In this document: positions 23,763 to 31,713 of the stretch, piece after piece
Layout of the letters: the number at the start of each line of letters is the position of its first letter
Numbering within the stretch: position 1 is the stretch's first letter
Source of the DNA: Methanosphaera sp.
Lineage (GTDB): Archaea > Methanobacteriota > Methanobacteria > Methanobacteriales > Methanobacteriaceae
Length of the DNA stretch: 32,294 bases
Assembly: GCA_017430835.1 (NCBI GenBank)
Contig: JAFRMD010000105.1
Span: forward strand, 1-32,294
Direction: 5' to 3'
Program-made: the position numbers and the translations under genes
Notes under the pieces: model-generated
The model's database searches: none
The model's input: only the letters and a program-made list of their open reading frames with translations
What the model was told of the DNA's origin: nothing

Positions 23763-23834
23763 ATGTACATATTATACATTATGTCGAATATGTCAATAAT
23801 GTTAAATATGTTTATTATGTACATAATGTACATG
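23763..23834. repeat. Eight tandem 9-bp units, each starting ATGT (one exception)
   Basis: Units start at 23763, 23772, 23781, 23790, 23799, 23808, 23817 and 23826: ATGTACATA, TTATACATT, ATGTCGAAT, ATGTCAATA, ATGTTAAAT, ATGTTTATT, ATGTACATA, ATGTACATG. Seven of eight begin ATGT in strict 9-bp register over 72 bp. Palindromes TATGTACATA (from 23762) and ATTATGTACATAAT (from 23814) sit near the two ends. The array lies between the divergent AbrB/TIR operon and the ArsC-like gene, right behind the first one's TATA region. It looks like a cooperative operator array. Confidence 0.65.
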
Positions 23835-23905
23835 AAATAAAAAAGTCTTTAAATATTAATAAATAAAAAAGTAATAAATAAAAAGAATAAAAAGAAGGTA
23901 AAAAA

Positions 23906-24256
23906 ATGTTATTTATAGAATATCCACGTTGTTCAACCTGTAGAAAAGCAAAAAAATGGTTAGATGAACACAACCTAAAATATGAAGACAGAGACATCAT
24001 AAAAAACAATCCACAAGCCGACGAACTAAAAAAATGGCACAAAAAATCAGAACTGCCACTGAAAAGATTCTTCAACACAAGCGGAAAAATGTACAGAGAA
24101 CTAAAACTTAAAGACAAACTAGCAGATATGACAGAAGAAGAACAATTCAAACTACTGGCAACAGATGGAATGCTTGTAAAAAGACCAATAATAGTAACAG
24201 AAAATACAGTTCTCACAGGTTTTAAAGAAAAAGAATGGGAAGAAAAACTATTATAA
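23906..24256 (+). CDS. ArsC/Spx/MgsR-family thioredoxin-fold protein
   Basis: The 116-residue protein begins with the ArsC-type motif YPRCSTCRKAKKW (Cys9, Cys12), followed by the expected helix-strand pattern (LKYEDRDIIKNNP) and LDKLADM...LLATDGMLVKRPI. The conserved RP (residues about 92-93) and VLTGFKEKEW are typical of the arsenate reductase / Spx / MgsR family. The CxxC favours a Spx/MgsR- or YffB-like redox role, since classical glutaredoxin-linked ArsC has a single Cys in that place. Real arsenate reduction is unproven. A GAAGGT ribosome site is found near 23894. Downstream is a broken SpoIIM-like gene that begins within 40 bp, possibly the same transcript. The 9-bp array is upstream. 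Confidence 0.8.
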   Translation: MLFIEYPRCSTCRKAKKWLDEHNLKYEDRDIIKNNPQADELKKWHKKSELPLKRFFNTSGKMYRELKLKDKLADMTEEEQFKLLATDGMLVKRPIIVTENTVLTGFKEKEWEEKLL

Positions 24257-24295
24257 AACCTTAACCCAACTTTAACCCAATACATCAAAAAGGAG

Positions 24296-24933
24296 GTGAA
24301 CAATATCACATCATTAAACTTAAAGGAAATATTCAGTATCAATTACCTAAAAGGATATTACACAAGAAACAAAAAAGTTTACATGATAAGCATTATCATT
24401 TCAATACTATTCATACTAATAGGTTACACATTTACAGGATTAATACAAGAAGAAATAGAAAACAACAACTTAGAAGACTCCAGTTTAATAGATGAAAATC
24501 AGTTAATTAGCGAAATGAATATGCAAGATTGTATAGAATTATTCATACCAATTTAAGCATAGACCTCTCAGTAGTCCTTCATGGATTCCTATTTTCCGTA
24601 ATGGCACTGATAATTACATTCGTAAACACTGCAATGATTGGTATTGTAGGATCAATATTACCTCCAAAATACTTAATAATGGGAATAATACCACACGGAA
24701 TATTTGAAATACCATGTTCACTAATAGCCTTTGCAGGAGCATTAATGGCCACCAAACTAGAAATTAAACTGATAAAAGCTTTATTCAAGTATAAACTTAA
24801 AGAAGAAGTAAATTATTCATCCTACCTGATAAAAGACATACTATTTTCAGTCATGATAATAATCATATTTCTAAGTATAGCAGCCATTATTGAAACATAC
24901 ATTACTCCAATACTACTACTTAGCATCAATTAA
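24296..24933 (+). pseudogene. SpoIIM/DUF95-like membrane protein gene with a frameshift and a doubtful start
   Basis: Two overlapping plus-strand segments (24296-24556 and about 24529-24933) together encode a protein of about 210 residues with four or five hydrophobic helices (ISILFILIGYTFTGLI, FLFSVMALIITFVNT, GIIPHGIFEIPCSLIAFAGALM and two more at the end). The GIIPHGIFEIP signature is diagnostic of the SpoIIM/DUF95 family. The frame breaks near 24540-24546, in which ELF/IPI is read instead of ELF.HTNL. A strong AGGAGGTGA at 24291-24299 points to a start 5 bases on, where the codon is ATC (24305-24307) rather than ATG. The GTG at 24296 lies inside the ribosome site. Both facts suggest decay. 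The function of the family in archaea is unknown. Its end overlaps the convergent gene by 8 bases. Confidence 0.7.
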
Positions 24934-25342
24934 GGAAATTATATGTTTGTTTAACACCAAACATGTCCCTAATTTCTGCTGTTGCCTTATCAACATGGAA
25001 AATGACAGGTTTTAATTCACTATCCTCCCCATATAACTTTTCTAGCATAGGCATTACTTCAAAAGCTTTTTTTAGTAAGGACTTATCCTCATCTTCATCA
25101 AATACTACCCTGCCATAATAGCGAATAAACTCATTATCCACACGGCCCACAAATTCAACATTAGTATTTTTCATCATCTGAACATAAACCTCCTTATGTT
25201 CACCAGTTAAAAAGTAAATCTGATTGTCAACCAACATTCGAAAACCAATAGGTCTATTTTTAGGTTTATCACCCTTAACCGTAGCTAAAAATAATACTCC
25301 TGCCTTAGTCATAAAATCAAAAACTTTATCTCTATCTGACAT
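24926..25342 (-). CDS. Pyridoxamine 5'-phosphate oxidase-like split-barrel flavoprotein (paralogue 2)
   Basis: The 138-residue protein is closely related to that at 17785-18192: AGVLFLATVKGDKPKNRPIGFRMLVDNQIYFLTGEHKEVY has the same strand order, and the ending DKATAEIRDMFGVKQTYNF matches. The PKxRPxG turn probably contributes to FMN phosphate binding. AGGTGG lies upstream of the ATG. It is convergent with the SpoIIM-like gene and overlaps its end by 8 bp. The paralogues share a probable redox role with unknown substrate. Having two so alike within 7 kb, plus a third divergent one, suggests recent duplication or separate conditions of use. Confidence 0.78.
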   Translation of the reverse strand: MSDRDKVFDFMTKAGVLFLATVKGDKPKNRPIGFRMLVDNQIYFLTGEHKEVYVQMMKNTNVEFVGRVDNEFIRYYGRVVFDEDEDKSLLKKAFEVMPMLEKLYGEDSELKPVIFHVDKATAEIRDMFGVKQTYNFLN

Positions 25343-25463
25343 CTAACATACCACCTTTAATTATATTTACTATTATATTTGTGCATTAATTAGTTAAAGG
25401 TTTATTAATTCAAAACTGTATAGATATAAATAAGATACAAATAAATAAAAGGGGGTAAAACTT

Positions 25464-26570
25464 ATGCAACAATGTTTTAATTGTGGACAATTAAATGATG
25501 ATTCTGAAGAATACTGCATATACTGTGGTGAATCACTATACGTTCAAGTAAACCAAAATTCAACAAGCAATAAACGAATGGATCATTTATATGCAGACAG
25601 TATAGCCCAGGAACTAATTGACTCTAACACAGACTTTGAAGATGATTTTGATGACATAAAAAGAGAATTGTTAGGCCAAACACCAAACCAGGAAATAAAC
25701 ATAGAAGAAGATGAAGACTTCATTTTCCCAATAGAACAAGAAGAAGAAGTAGAAGAAAACGTCAAAGATGAAGAATTAATAAAAATAGAAGAAGAAATAA
25801 AGAAAAAAATTAGAAGAAACAAAAAACTTGAAATGAGCATGGGATTGGTAATCAGAAACATAGAAGTAATCCTTGACGATATCAACGGTCCCCTTGAAAT
25901 TATGGGAGAAATTACAACAAACGACAAACTAGACAATAAAAGTGTACAATTATCAGCAATATCCTATGACATTAATAAGCATCCGCTAGACAAAATGAAA
26001 ACTATTATTAGCGTAGACCATGGAAACTTTGAAAGCTTCAGCATCTCCATAAACATAGACTTTAAAAAGACGGCAATAGTAATTCTTTTACCAGAAATGA
26101 TTCAATACGATTCTGAAGAAGACAATATTGAAACAATACAAGAGGAAAATGTTGAAACAACAGAAGAATATGAAGAAGAACCCGAAGAACCTGTACAAGA
26201 ACCGGAAGAATATGAATATCCCGAATATTTGAAAGAAACAAGGAACACTACAAAAGAAAACAGCATATTTATTGAACAAATGCGTGATATAGAACATAAG
26301 ATAGGACTAAGTATCAGCAACACTTCAATACTGATAAAAAATGATGAAAGCATTGAAATTGTTGGAGAAATACGCATATCAAATCCGGACCAATACAGCA
26401 GAATAAATATAGTCGCAACATGCTATGACAGCAACAATAACATCATAGGAACAAACTCAAAGCAAATAAACACAAAACTCTTCCTAGGATTTGATACACT
26501 CAGCATAAAGCTTAATGAAATAAATGTAAATAATATTCAAAGAGTACTATTATATCCAACATTCCAATAG
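25464..26570 (+). CDS. Zinc-ribbon protein with two FxLYD-like domains
   Basis: The 368-residue protein has an N-terminal zinc ribbon (C4, C7, C18, C21) followed by an acidic linker (residues about 45-115, with runs of Glu). Two related beta domains follow: about residues 125-213 (MGLVIRNIEVILDDINGPLEIMGEI...) and 275-368 (IGLSISNTSILIKNDESIEIVGEI...). Each has the pattern hydrophobic-E-I-x-G-E-I-x...S-x-YD or C-YD-x-N, resembling FxLYD/SLAP-type domains found in some surface or membrane-linked proteins. A second acidic linker (PEEPVQEPEEYEYPEY) joins them. There is no signal peptide or membrane helix. GGGGGT precedes the ATG. The function is unknown, with a protein-interaction or stress-sensing role inferred. 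Confidence 0.55.
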   Translation: MQQCFNCGQLNDDSEEYCIYCGESLYVQVNQNSTSNKRMDHLYADSIAQELIDSNTDFEDDFDDIKRELLGQTPNQEINIEEDEDFIFPIEQEEEVEENVKDEELIKIEEEIKKKIRRNKKLEMSMGLVIRNIEVILDDINGPLEIMGEITTNDKLDNKSVQLSAISYDINKHPLDKMKTIISVDHGNFESFSISINIDFKKTAIVILLPEMIQYDSEEDNIETIQEENVETTEEYEEEPEEPVQEPEEYEYPEYLKETRNTTKENSIFIEQMRDIEHKIGLSISNTSILIKNDESIEIVGEIRISNPDQYSRINIVATCYDSNNNIIGTNSKQINTKLFLGFDTLSIKLNEINVNNIQRVLLYPTFQ

Positions 26571-26602
26571 ATAATAATTATTTTTCCTATTAAAGTTACA
26601 TA

Positions 26603-26612
26603 CTTATAAATA
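26603..26612 (+). promoter_or_regulatory. TATA box of the ferredoxin gene
   Basis: CTTATAAATA lies about 50 bp upstream of the ferredoxin ATG. It would give a short leader that includes the strong AGGAGTGA ribosome site at 26644-26651. Confidence 0.5.
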
Positions 26613-26660
26613 TTATGAGACTAATAAGTAACTACATAAAAATAGGAGTGAAAAAAAAAC

Positions 26661-26882
26661 ATGTACCAAATTATATTAGAAAGAGACGACTGTACAATGT
26701 GTGGCCACTGCGTAGAATTAGATGAAACATTATTCAACTTTGATGATGATGACAAAGCAACACTCATAGGTTCAGAAAGAGATGGAAACACAGATGAACT
26801 AATGGTTGAAGATGCAGAAATATACGAAGAAGCAGAAGAAAACTGTACAGGTGAATGCATAGAAGTCTATGAAGATGAATAA
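26661..26882 (+). CDS. Small acidic [4Fe-4S] ferredoxin
   Basis: The 73-residue protein has C11-T-M-C14-G-H-C17 as the first three cluster ligands and C62 (ENCTGECIEVYE) as the fourth, with C66 extra. This is a single-cluster ferredoxin, lacking the second CxxCxxC of 8Fe types. The usual Pro after the fourth Cys is missing (Thr instead), as in some archaeal ferredoxins. About a third of the residues are Asp or Glu (FDDDD, EEAEE), so it is very acidic. It carries low-potential electrons in the cytoplasm. The partner is not evident, but the nitroreductase and Isf-like genes in the window are plausible consumers. Its own TATA box and T tract (26900-26907) make it monocistronic. Confidence 0.8.
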   Translation: MYQIILERDDCTMCGHCVELDETLFNFDDDDKATLIGSERDGNTDELMVEDAEIYEEAEENCTGECIEVYEDE

Positions 26883-27177
26883 TTCATCTACAAACCTTAT
26901 TTTTTTTAAAACCTAAACTCCTCTCAATACAAAAAAACTCTATTTTTGAAAAATAAATTTTAAAGCTAAATAATCCCCTCAAAATAATTAAAAAATGGAA
27001 ATATGTGAAATTTGTATAAGCTTTTACATATGAGAAAATTATTAATTAATCACTGCTGTAGATTAATATGAGATAAAAAACTTCTTTTACAAAGTTTAGA
27101 AAAAGTGAATTCATCAAGAAGGTTATTATAGTTATTTAGTGTCTCAAAATCAAAAAAAAATAATATTGGAGAATTAA
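26883..27177. other. Convergent terminator region
   Basis: It lies between the convergent ferredoxin and TelA genes. A run of eight T at 26900-26907 follows the ferredoxin stop, and a run of nine A at 27152-27160 (T on the minus strand) follows the TelA stop. Both are typical archaeal T-tract terminators. No gene is seen between them. Confidence 0.55.
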
Positions 27178-28305
27178 TTATTTTGTATTTATTTTATCTA
27201 TTGCTTTTTGTCCTTCTATAGCAATAGAATTAAATGTATTGATTGTTTCCTGCATTTTAGGTAGTGCTTCCTTTTTAAAATTACTAATGTCTTCAATAGC
27301 AGCTAATGCTTCATTGAATGATTGTTGAAGTGTTTCCGGTGATATTGATGATTCAGTACTTAGTTTTTGTATTTGATTTCCTTGATCTCTTAATATTTTT
27401 GATGTTGAACTGATTATTTCTTCTGTTGTAGAGTTTAGCATATTTATTTTGTCTATGGCAATTTTTTGATTGTATAACGAACTGGCAACCATTATTCCTG
27501 TTCTAAGAGCCGTTACAGTAACATTTTTAGCACGGGTAATACCCCGAATAAGCTCGTTATTATTTCTTCTGACAACGTTTAATGAAACAATTCCCTGTTG
27601 GTTGATGACAATCATTTGCTGCATATCCATAATTCTTTGTCTGAGAGGGAATAATATTTCTTCAGTTACTATATCTATTTTTTGCTGCTCAATACCTTTT
27701 AATTTAGCTTCCCGTATTTGAGCTTCTATTGATTCATCCATTTGTTTACCTAATTCAATATTCATCATTAAATTTTTTGTTACTTCCCTTAAATTAGATT
27801 CTTCTGCCAATAAAGTAACATTATCATTATTTAATGCCTTTTTACTTTGATCTAATGATTTAAGAATATTGGCTATGACATTTTCTGCAGTTTCATACTT
27901 TTCAAAGTATTTTTTTACAGGATCAACAAATTTACTCATTATGCCGGAATTTGTCCAATCAACCCTTGATGGATCCAAATCTTTAACCTGTCTATTTAAT
28001 TCAATCAGTTTTTCACTTACATTTTCGGATTCATTTCCACCTTTTGTATAATTTTTCAGCTGTGCATTCAATAGGGAATTATTTTTATCCGAAGACTTGT
28101 TCATGGAATCTACACCAAAGTCTTCAATTGATCTAAGAATAGCATCCCTTTCATTAACATCATCTAAATCTGTTTCAAAGATAGCAATTGCATTATTATT
28201 TGCTTGTTCTTGTATTTTTTCTGTTGGTAAATTAGATTTTTCTTCTTCTAATGTCTTTTCAACATCTTCTTCTATACCATCTATATCTAATGAGAATTCT
28301 GCCAT
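27178..28305 (-). CDS. telA: TelA-family toxic-anion resistance protein
   Basis: The 375-residue, mostly helical protein fits TelA (PF05816). An acidic N-terminus is followed by helices around NRQVKDLDPSRVDW, then the characteristic FVDPVKKYFEKYETAENVI and RRNNNELIRGITRAKNVTVTALRTGIMVA. In bacteria the family is linked to resistance to tellurite and other stresses; the molecular role is poorly known and no enzymatic site is recognised. GGAAGGTGG precedes the ATG. It is the second gene of an operon with a zinc-ribbon membrane protein (12 bp gap), a partner arrangement that recalls the TelA/XpaC pairs of bacteria. It ends at a T tract. Confidence 0.85.
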   Translation of the reverse strand: MAEFSLDIDGIEEDVEKTLEEEKSNLPTEKIQEQANNNAIAIFETDLDDVNERDAILRSIEDFGVDSMNKSSDKNNSLLNAQLKNYTKGGNESENVSEKLIELNRQVKDLDPSRVDWTNSGIMSKFVDPVKKYFEKYETAENVIANILKSLDQSKKALNNDNVTLLAEESNLREVTKNLMMNIELGKQMDESIEAQIREAKLKGIEQQKIDIVTEEILFPLRQRIMDMQQMIVINQQGIVSLNVVRRNNNELIRGITRAKNVTVTALRTGIMVASSLYNQKIAIDKINMLNSTTEEIISSTSKILRDQGNQIQKLSTESSISPETLQQSFNEALAAIEDISNFKKEALPKMQETINTFNSIAIEGQKAIDKINTK

Positions 28306-28317
28306 TATACCACCTTC

Positions 28318-29559
28318 CTATTCATATTTGTCTAAGTCATTTATTAAATCTTCCATGTCATTAGCTAAATTTTTAATATTATCCTCTGAGTTATCATCTT
28401 CATGTAAGTTAAGTAATAAGTTTACTGTTAATTTTTCCATTTCTTCATTTATTGAATTAATAATAGTTATTATTTCTCTAAGTTTATTTTCAACTTGTTG
28501 TGATGGTTCTGACGTATATTTTATTAAGTCATACCCAGAATTTAATTCATTATAAACATAGTCATGTGAATTATTAACTACTGTTAAAAATCTGCTACTG
28601 GTAATATTACCCGATCCAAAACGTTCTTTTATTAAATTTCGAACTTTTTCTTCTTTAGAATCAAACACATCCTTTAAATCATTTAATTGCTCTTTATAAC
28701 AATCATACTTGCCTTTATCAATTCTTTTATTATTTTCCTGAATTTTTATAGGAGAATTATTTACATGATGATATAATGCATCACAATCATAATTAAAAGA
28801 AATCATGCTCATACCAGATATTATTAATGATACCATTGCAACCCCAACAAATAAACTGATACTGGAAAATGTTATAGGTATGAAATTAAACAATATTATC
28901 TCCACTATCCATACCATTTCCAAAAGGAATCCTTCAATCAAATAGGGTCTGGAATATCTGTTACCATAATAAATAAAAGCAACACCATTTAAAAATGGAA
29001 TAAATGATGATATAAACAATAAAAAGCTGAGAATTTTACTGTTCACTTTTTTATAATTCATCAGGTTTAAAACTGTTTTATATTTGGTAATTATCATCAT
29101 GGATCTGATAATAGATATAATCAGTGATAAAAGTACTAAACTGAATGTAAATATTGAGTGATTTGATAAAAGATGAAATATAACTGGTATTTCATATAAT
29201 ATTCCTTCAATAATCCAACTCCTTTTAGAAGTTTTTTTACCTGCATAAAAAATTCCAAAACCATTTATAAAAGGAATAAATGAAATTAGTACCCATAATG
29301 AATTAAATAATTTATTGCCTTCCTTTTTCTGAGGTATTTGATTTGAAAATGTTGACTCTTGTGGATTGTAATTGACTTTAGATTTAATAGTTGAATCAAA
29401 ATCATCAGAGGATTGATTTTGATTATTGGCATTAAAATCTATTTTTAATTCTTGGTCTGAATTTTTTACATTAGTGTAATTACTAAATCTTCTACCACAT
29501 CTAGGACAAAGACTAACATTATCCTCACATTCATGTCCACAATGTAGACAATTTTTCAT
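28318..29559 (-). CDS. Zinc-ribbon protein with duplicated membrane module, partner of TelA
   Basis: The 413-residue protein has a zinc ribbon at C4, C7, C18 and C21, then a polar linker to about residue 80. Six membrane helices lie at roughly 85-255 and a charged helical domain of about 155 residues follows. The membrane part is a tandem duplication: LISFIPFINGFGIFYAGKK (about 91-109) corresponds to FISSFIPFLNGVAFIYYGNR (about 182-201), each followed by a I.EG.L.E helix and a leucine/isoleucine-rich third helix. The C-terminal part (KEEKVRNLIKERFGSGNI...) may interact with TelA. GAGGTGA precedes the ATG. The gene and telA form an operon. It is probably a membrane anchor or sensor for TelA, by inference only. 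Confidence 0.6.
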   Translation of the reverse strand: MKNCLHCGHECEDNVSLCPRCGRRFSNYTNVKNSDQELKIDFNANNQNQSSDDFDSTIKSKVNYNPQESTFSNQIPQKKEGNKLFNSLWVLISFIPFINGFGIFYAGKKTSKRSWIIEGILYEIPVIFHLLSNHSIFTFSLVLLSLIISIIRSMMIITKYKTVLNLMNYKKVNSKILSFLLFISSFIPFLNGVAFIYYGNRYSRPYLIEGFLLEMVWIVEIILFNFIPITFSSISLFVGVAMVSLIISGMSMISFNYDCDALYHHVNNSPIKIQENNKRIDKGKYDCYKEQLNDLKDVFDSKEEKVRNLIKERFGSGNITSSRFLTVVNNSHDYVYNELNSGYDLIKYTSEPSQQVENKLREIITIINSINEEMEKLTVNLLLNLHEDDNSEDNIKNLANDMEDLINDLDKYE

Positions 29560-29919
29560 CCATTCACCTCACAAAATTATTTTCTATATTTTCATTTTTA
29601 TAATTAGTATATATTAAAATTTTATGAGTATTGGACAAAAGCATCAAATACCTTTTTATAACATAAACTAATTTAATTGATTATTTTTTGATTTAAATTA
29701 TCCTCATCTTTTATTTAGAACAAAATTTTTTTCTATTTTAGGGTGATATCCAATATTATGACAAATAATGTATAATATATAAAATAAGCATAAAACAATG
29801 CCCTATTTCTAAAAAAGAACATACTCATATTCAAAATATAAAATAAGGACAAAAAGTCCTTCAAAAAAAGTTAAAAAACTAGAACCCTAAAAAATTTAAA
29901 AAAGAAAACAATAAAACAA
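29560..29919. other. Intergenic region with terminator hairpin and promoter of the TelA operon
   Basis: It lies between the end of the aldo/keto reductase gene and the start of the TelA operon, both on the minus strand. A terminator-like hairpin is listed separately. The operon promoter must lie in the A/T-rich part near 29590-29620. No coding frame is seen. Confidence 0.5.
29846..29862 (-). terminator. Short hairpin with T-rich flank behind the aldo/keto reductase gene
   Basis: AAGGAC at 29846-29851 pairs with GTCCTT at 29857-29862. On the minus strand the loop is TTTTT and T-rich stretches lie on both sides. It lies about 58 bases beyond the aldo/keto reductase stop. Confidence 0.4.
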
Positions 29920-31140
29920 TTAAAGTACATATTTCATTAATTTTTTTATTACTGGAATAAATGGTCTGACAAATCCTGAATGATAATCCTTGTCCACCTG
30001 TCTAATAAGCCTTGGAATATCCAACTGCTGTGGACATTTACTAGTACATAAACCACAATCAACACATAACGAAGAATCATGAGCTTGACCGGTAACCCCC
30101 AAAATATTACCCGCATATAGAATGAAAGTATGATGAACCCCATATGACTTATCCTCGGGGAAAAGATACTTATCATTATACAAACGGAAAATATCTGGAA
30201 TATTAATACCCCTAGGACAAGGCATACAATAATTACAGGAAGTACAATTAATCTTATTTAACCTTAAAATAACATCCTTAATACTCTTAATAAGTTCCTT
30301 CTCTTCTTCATTTAAAGGATTTTCCAGATGATTATTAACAATAGCAATATTTTCCTTGACCATATCCAATGAATTCATACCACTCAATACACAAGTAATT
30401 TCAGGAGTATCAAAAACCCAATTCAAAGCCAAATCCACATTACTACGATTAGTACCAGAATTAGAAATTAAATCTTCAACTTCCAATGGCATTTTACCGG
30501 CCAACAATCCACCCTTTAAGGGTTCCATAATTACCACAGCCATATTGTGACTGGCAGCCAACCTTATACCATTTAAACCAGCCTGAATGTTATTATCAAG
30601 ATAATTATACTGAAGAAGCGTTACATCCCAATCATATTCATTAACTATCTTAGTAAAATCATCAAAGGAACCATGATAAGAAAAACCCATATTAATTATT
30701 TGACCCTTATCCTTTCTTTCACTAATAAAATCAAACAAGCCAATATTAATTAAATTCATCAAATCCTCATATGAAATAATATTATGTAAAAAATAATAAT
30801 CTATATGATCTGTTTTAAGATTCTCTAATTGATTCTCAAACATTCTGTCCATATCATCTTTAGAATGAATAACCAACCTATTCATCTTAGTAGACAAAAA
30901 TACCCTATCCCTATATCCAAGATTATCCAAAATTACGCCCAAAGCTCTTTCATTAGAACCAGAACCATTACCATATAAGTATGCCGTATCAATATAATTA
31001 ATACCATTATCAATAGCATATTTTAATTGTTCCGTTGCTAAATCCAAATCAACATTACCATTATTAGAAATTAACCTCATCGCACCAAAACCCAACAAGG
31101 AAATGTCAACACCTGTTTTAGGACTTTTTCTATACTCCAC
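29920..31140 (-). CDS. Aldo/keto reductase with C-terminal ferredoxin domain
   Basis: The 406-residue protein reads as an AKR barrel over residues 1-275. The barrel's tetrad is visible: Asp51 and Tyr56 (NYIDTAYLYG), Lys85 (STKM) and His119 (FLHN). A C-terminal Fe-S domain carries a CTSCNYCMPCP motif near residue 300 and CVDCGLCTSKCP near 360, two [4Fe-4S] sites. This fused form is common in anaerobes and may take electrons from ferredoxin. The substrate is unknown. The frame extends to a GTG at 31149, but AGGTG at 31147-31151 fits the GTG at 31140, and MEYRKSPKTGVDIS is the family's usual beginning. The upstream gene stops 1 base before the extended frame, so the two are translationally coupled. 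Confidence 0.85.
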   Translation of the reverse strand: MEYRKSPKTGVDISLLGFGAMRLISNNGNVDLDLATEQLKYAIDNGINYIDTAYLYGNGSGSNERALGVILDNLGYRDRVFLSTKMNRLVIHSKDDMDRMFENQLENLKTDHIDYYFLHNIISYEDLMNLINIGLFDFISERKDKGQIINMGFSYHGSFDDFTKIVNEYDWDVTLLQYNYLDNNIQAGLNGIRLAASHNMAVVIMEPLKGGLLAGKMPLEVEDLISNSGTNRSNVDLALNWVFDTPEITCVLSGMNSLDMVKENIAIVNNHLENPLNEEEKELIKSIKDVILRLNKINCTSCNYCMPCPRGINIPDIFRLYNDKYLFPEDKSYGVHHTFILYAGNILGVTGQAHDSSLCVDCGLCTSKCPQQLDIPRLIRQVDKDYHSGFVRPFIPVIKKLMKYVL

Positions 31141-31149
31141 ACCAAACAC

Positions 31150-31713
31150 CTACCATTCCAAGTATCCATTTCTAGCATTATAAATAGCATATTCAAAAGG
31201 ATAATTATTTTTTAAAATAGACAAAACATCTTCCTTAACATTATCATCAGAAGTAGAATCCAAAAGACCAATTAAAATATCAAAATCAACAACCTGATTT
31301 CTTAGTTGACTAACTAAACTTTCCCTCCAAAAATCATCCTCATCAGTTTTATCTACAAGTTTATAGGTTTCAAGTTCCAAATACAAAGAATACAACAAAT
31401 TAGCAATAGTCTCTGTAAGAATAGTATCCCCCTTAAATGCATAATCATCCATATTAACATTAAAATCAGTCAAACGATAAATAAGAATTTTAAGTTCATC
31501 CATATCCACCAAAATATCCTCTTTTAAAATATCCTCAACATAATAATATAAGTCAATAAGATCATCCAAATCTTCAAAATTATACCTAAATACTAAGCGA
31601 GAAGTAAAAAGAAAATTCTGCAAATAATGATTAGTCCTTTTAGACAAAAGTTTATTATTTAAAGACTTAATATCCTCTATAAATAAAATTTCCAATTTCT
31701 TATCCTTGCTCAT
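31150..31713 (-). CDS. Hypothetical acidic helical protein, coupled to the aldo/keto reductase
   Basis: The 187-residue protein has an acidic, helix-rich composition (LDDLIDLYYYVEDILKEDILVDMDELKIL) with no signal peptide or membrane helix. I do not recognise a family. Its last codons run into the ribosome site of the aldo/keto reductase gene, with the TAG forming part of TAGGTG, so the two are made together and may interact. AGGAGTG lies 8 nt before the ATG. It could be an assembly or regulatory partner of the reductase; this is inference. Confidence 0.6.
   Translation of the reverse strand: MSKDKKLEILFIEDIKSLNNKLLSKRTNHYLQNFLFTSRLVFRYNFEDLDDLIDLYYYVEDILKEDILVDMDELKILIYRLTDFNVNMDDYAFKGDTILTETIANLLYSLYLELETYKLVDKTDEDDFWRESLVSQLRNQVVDFDILIGLLDSTSDDNVKEDVLSILKNNYPFEYAIYNARNGYLEW

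Noticed and set aside
23815..24342. Minus-strand frame of 175 codons opposite the ArsC-like gene
   Set aside because: It is a Ser/Phe/Leu-rich shadow of a well-recognised gene, and it would overlap the 9-bp array.
24529..24933. Second half of the SpoIIM-like gene as an independent gene starting with TTG
   Set aside because: It has no ribosome site, and the protein continues the family pattern of the first half; it is better explained by a frameshift.
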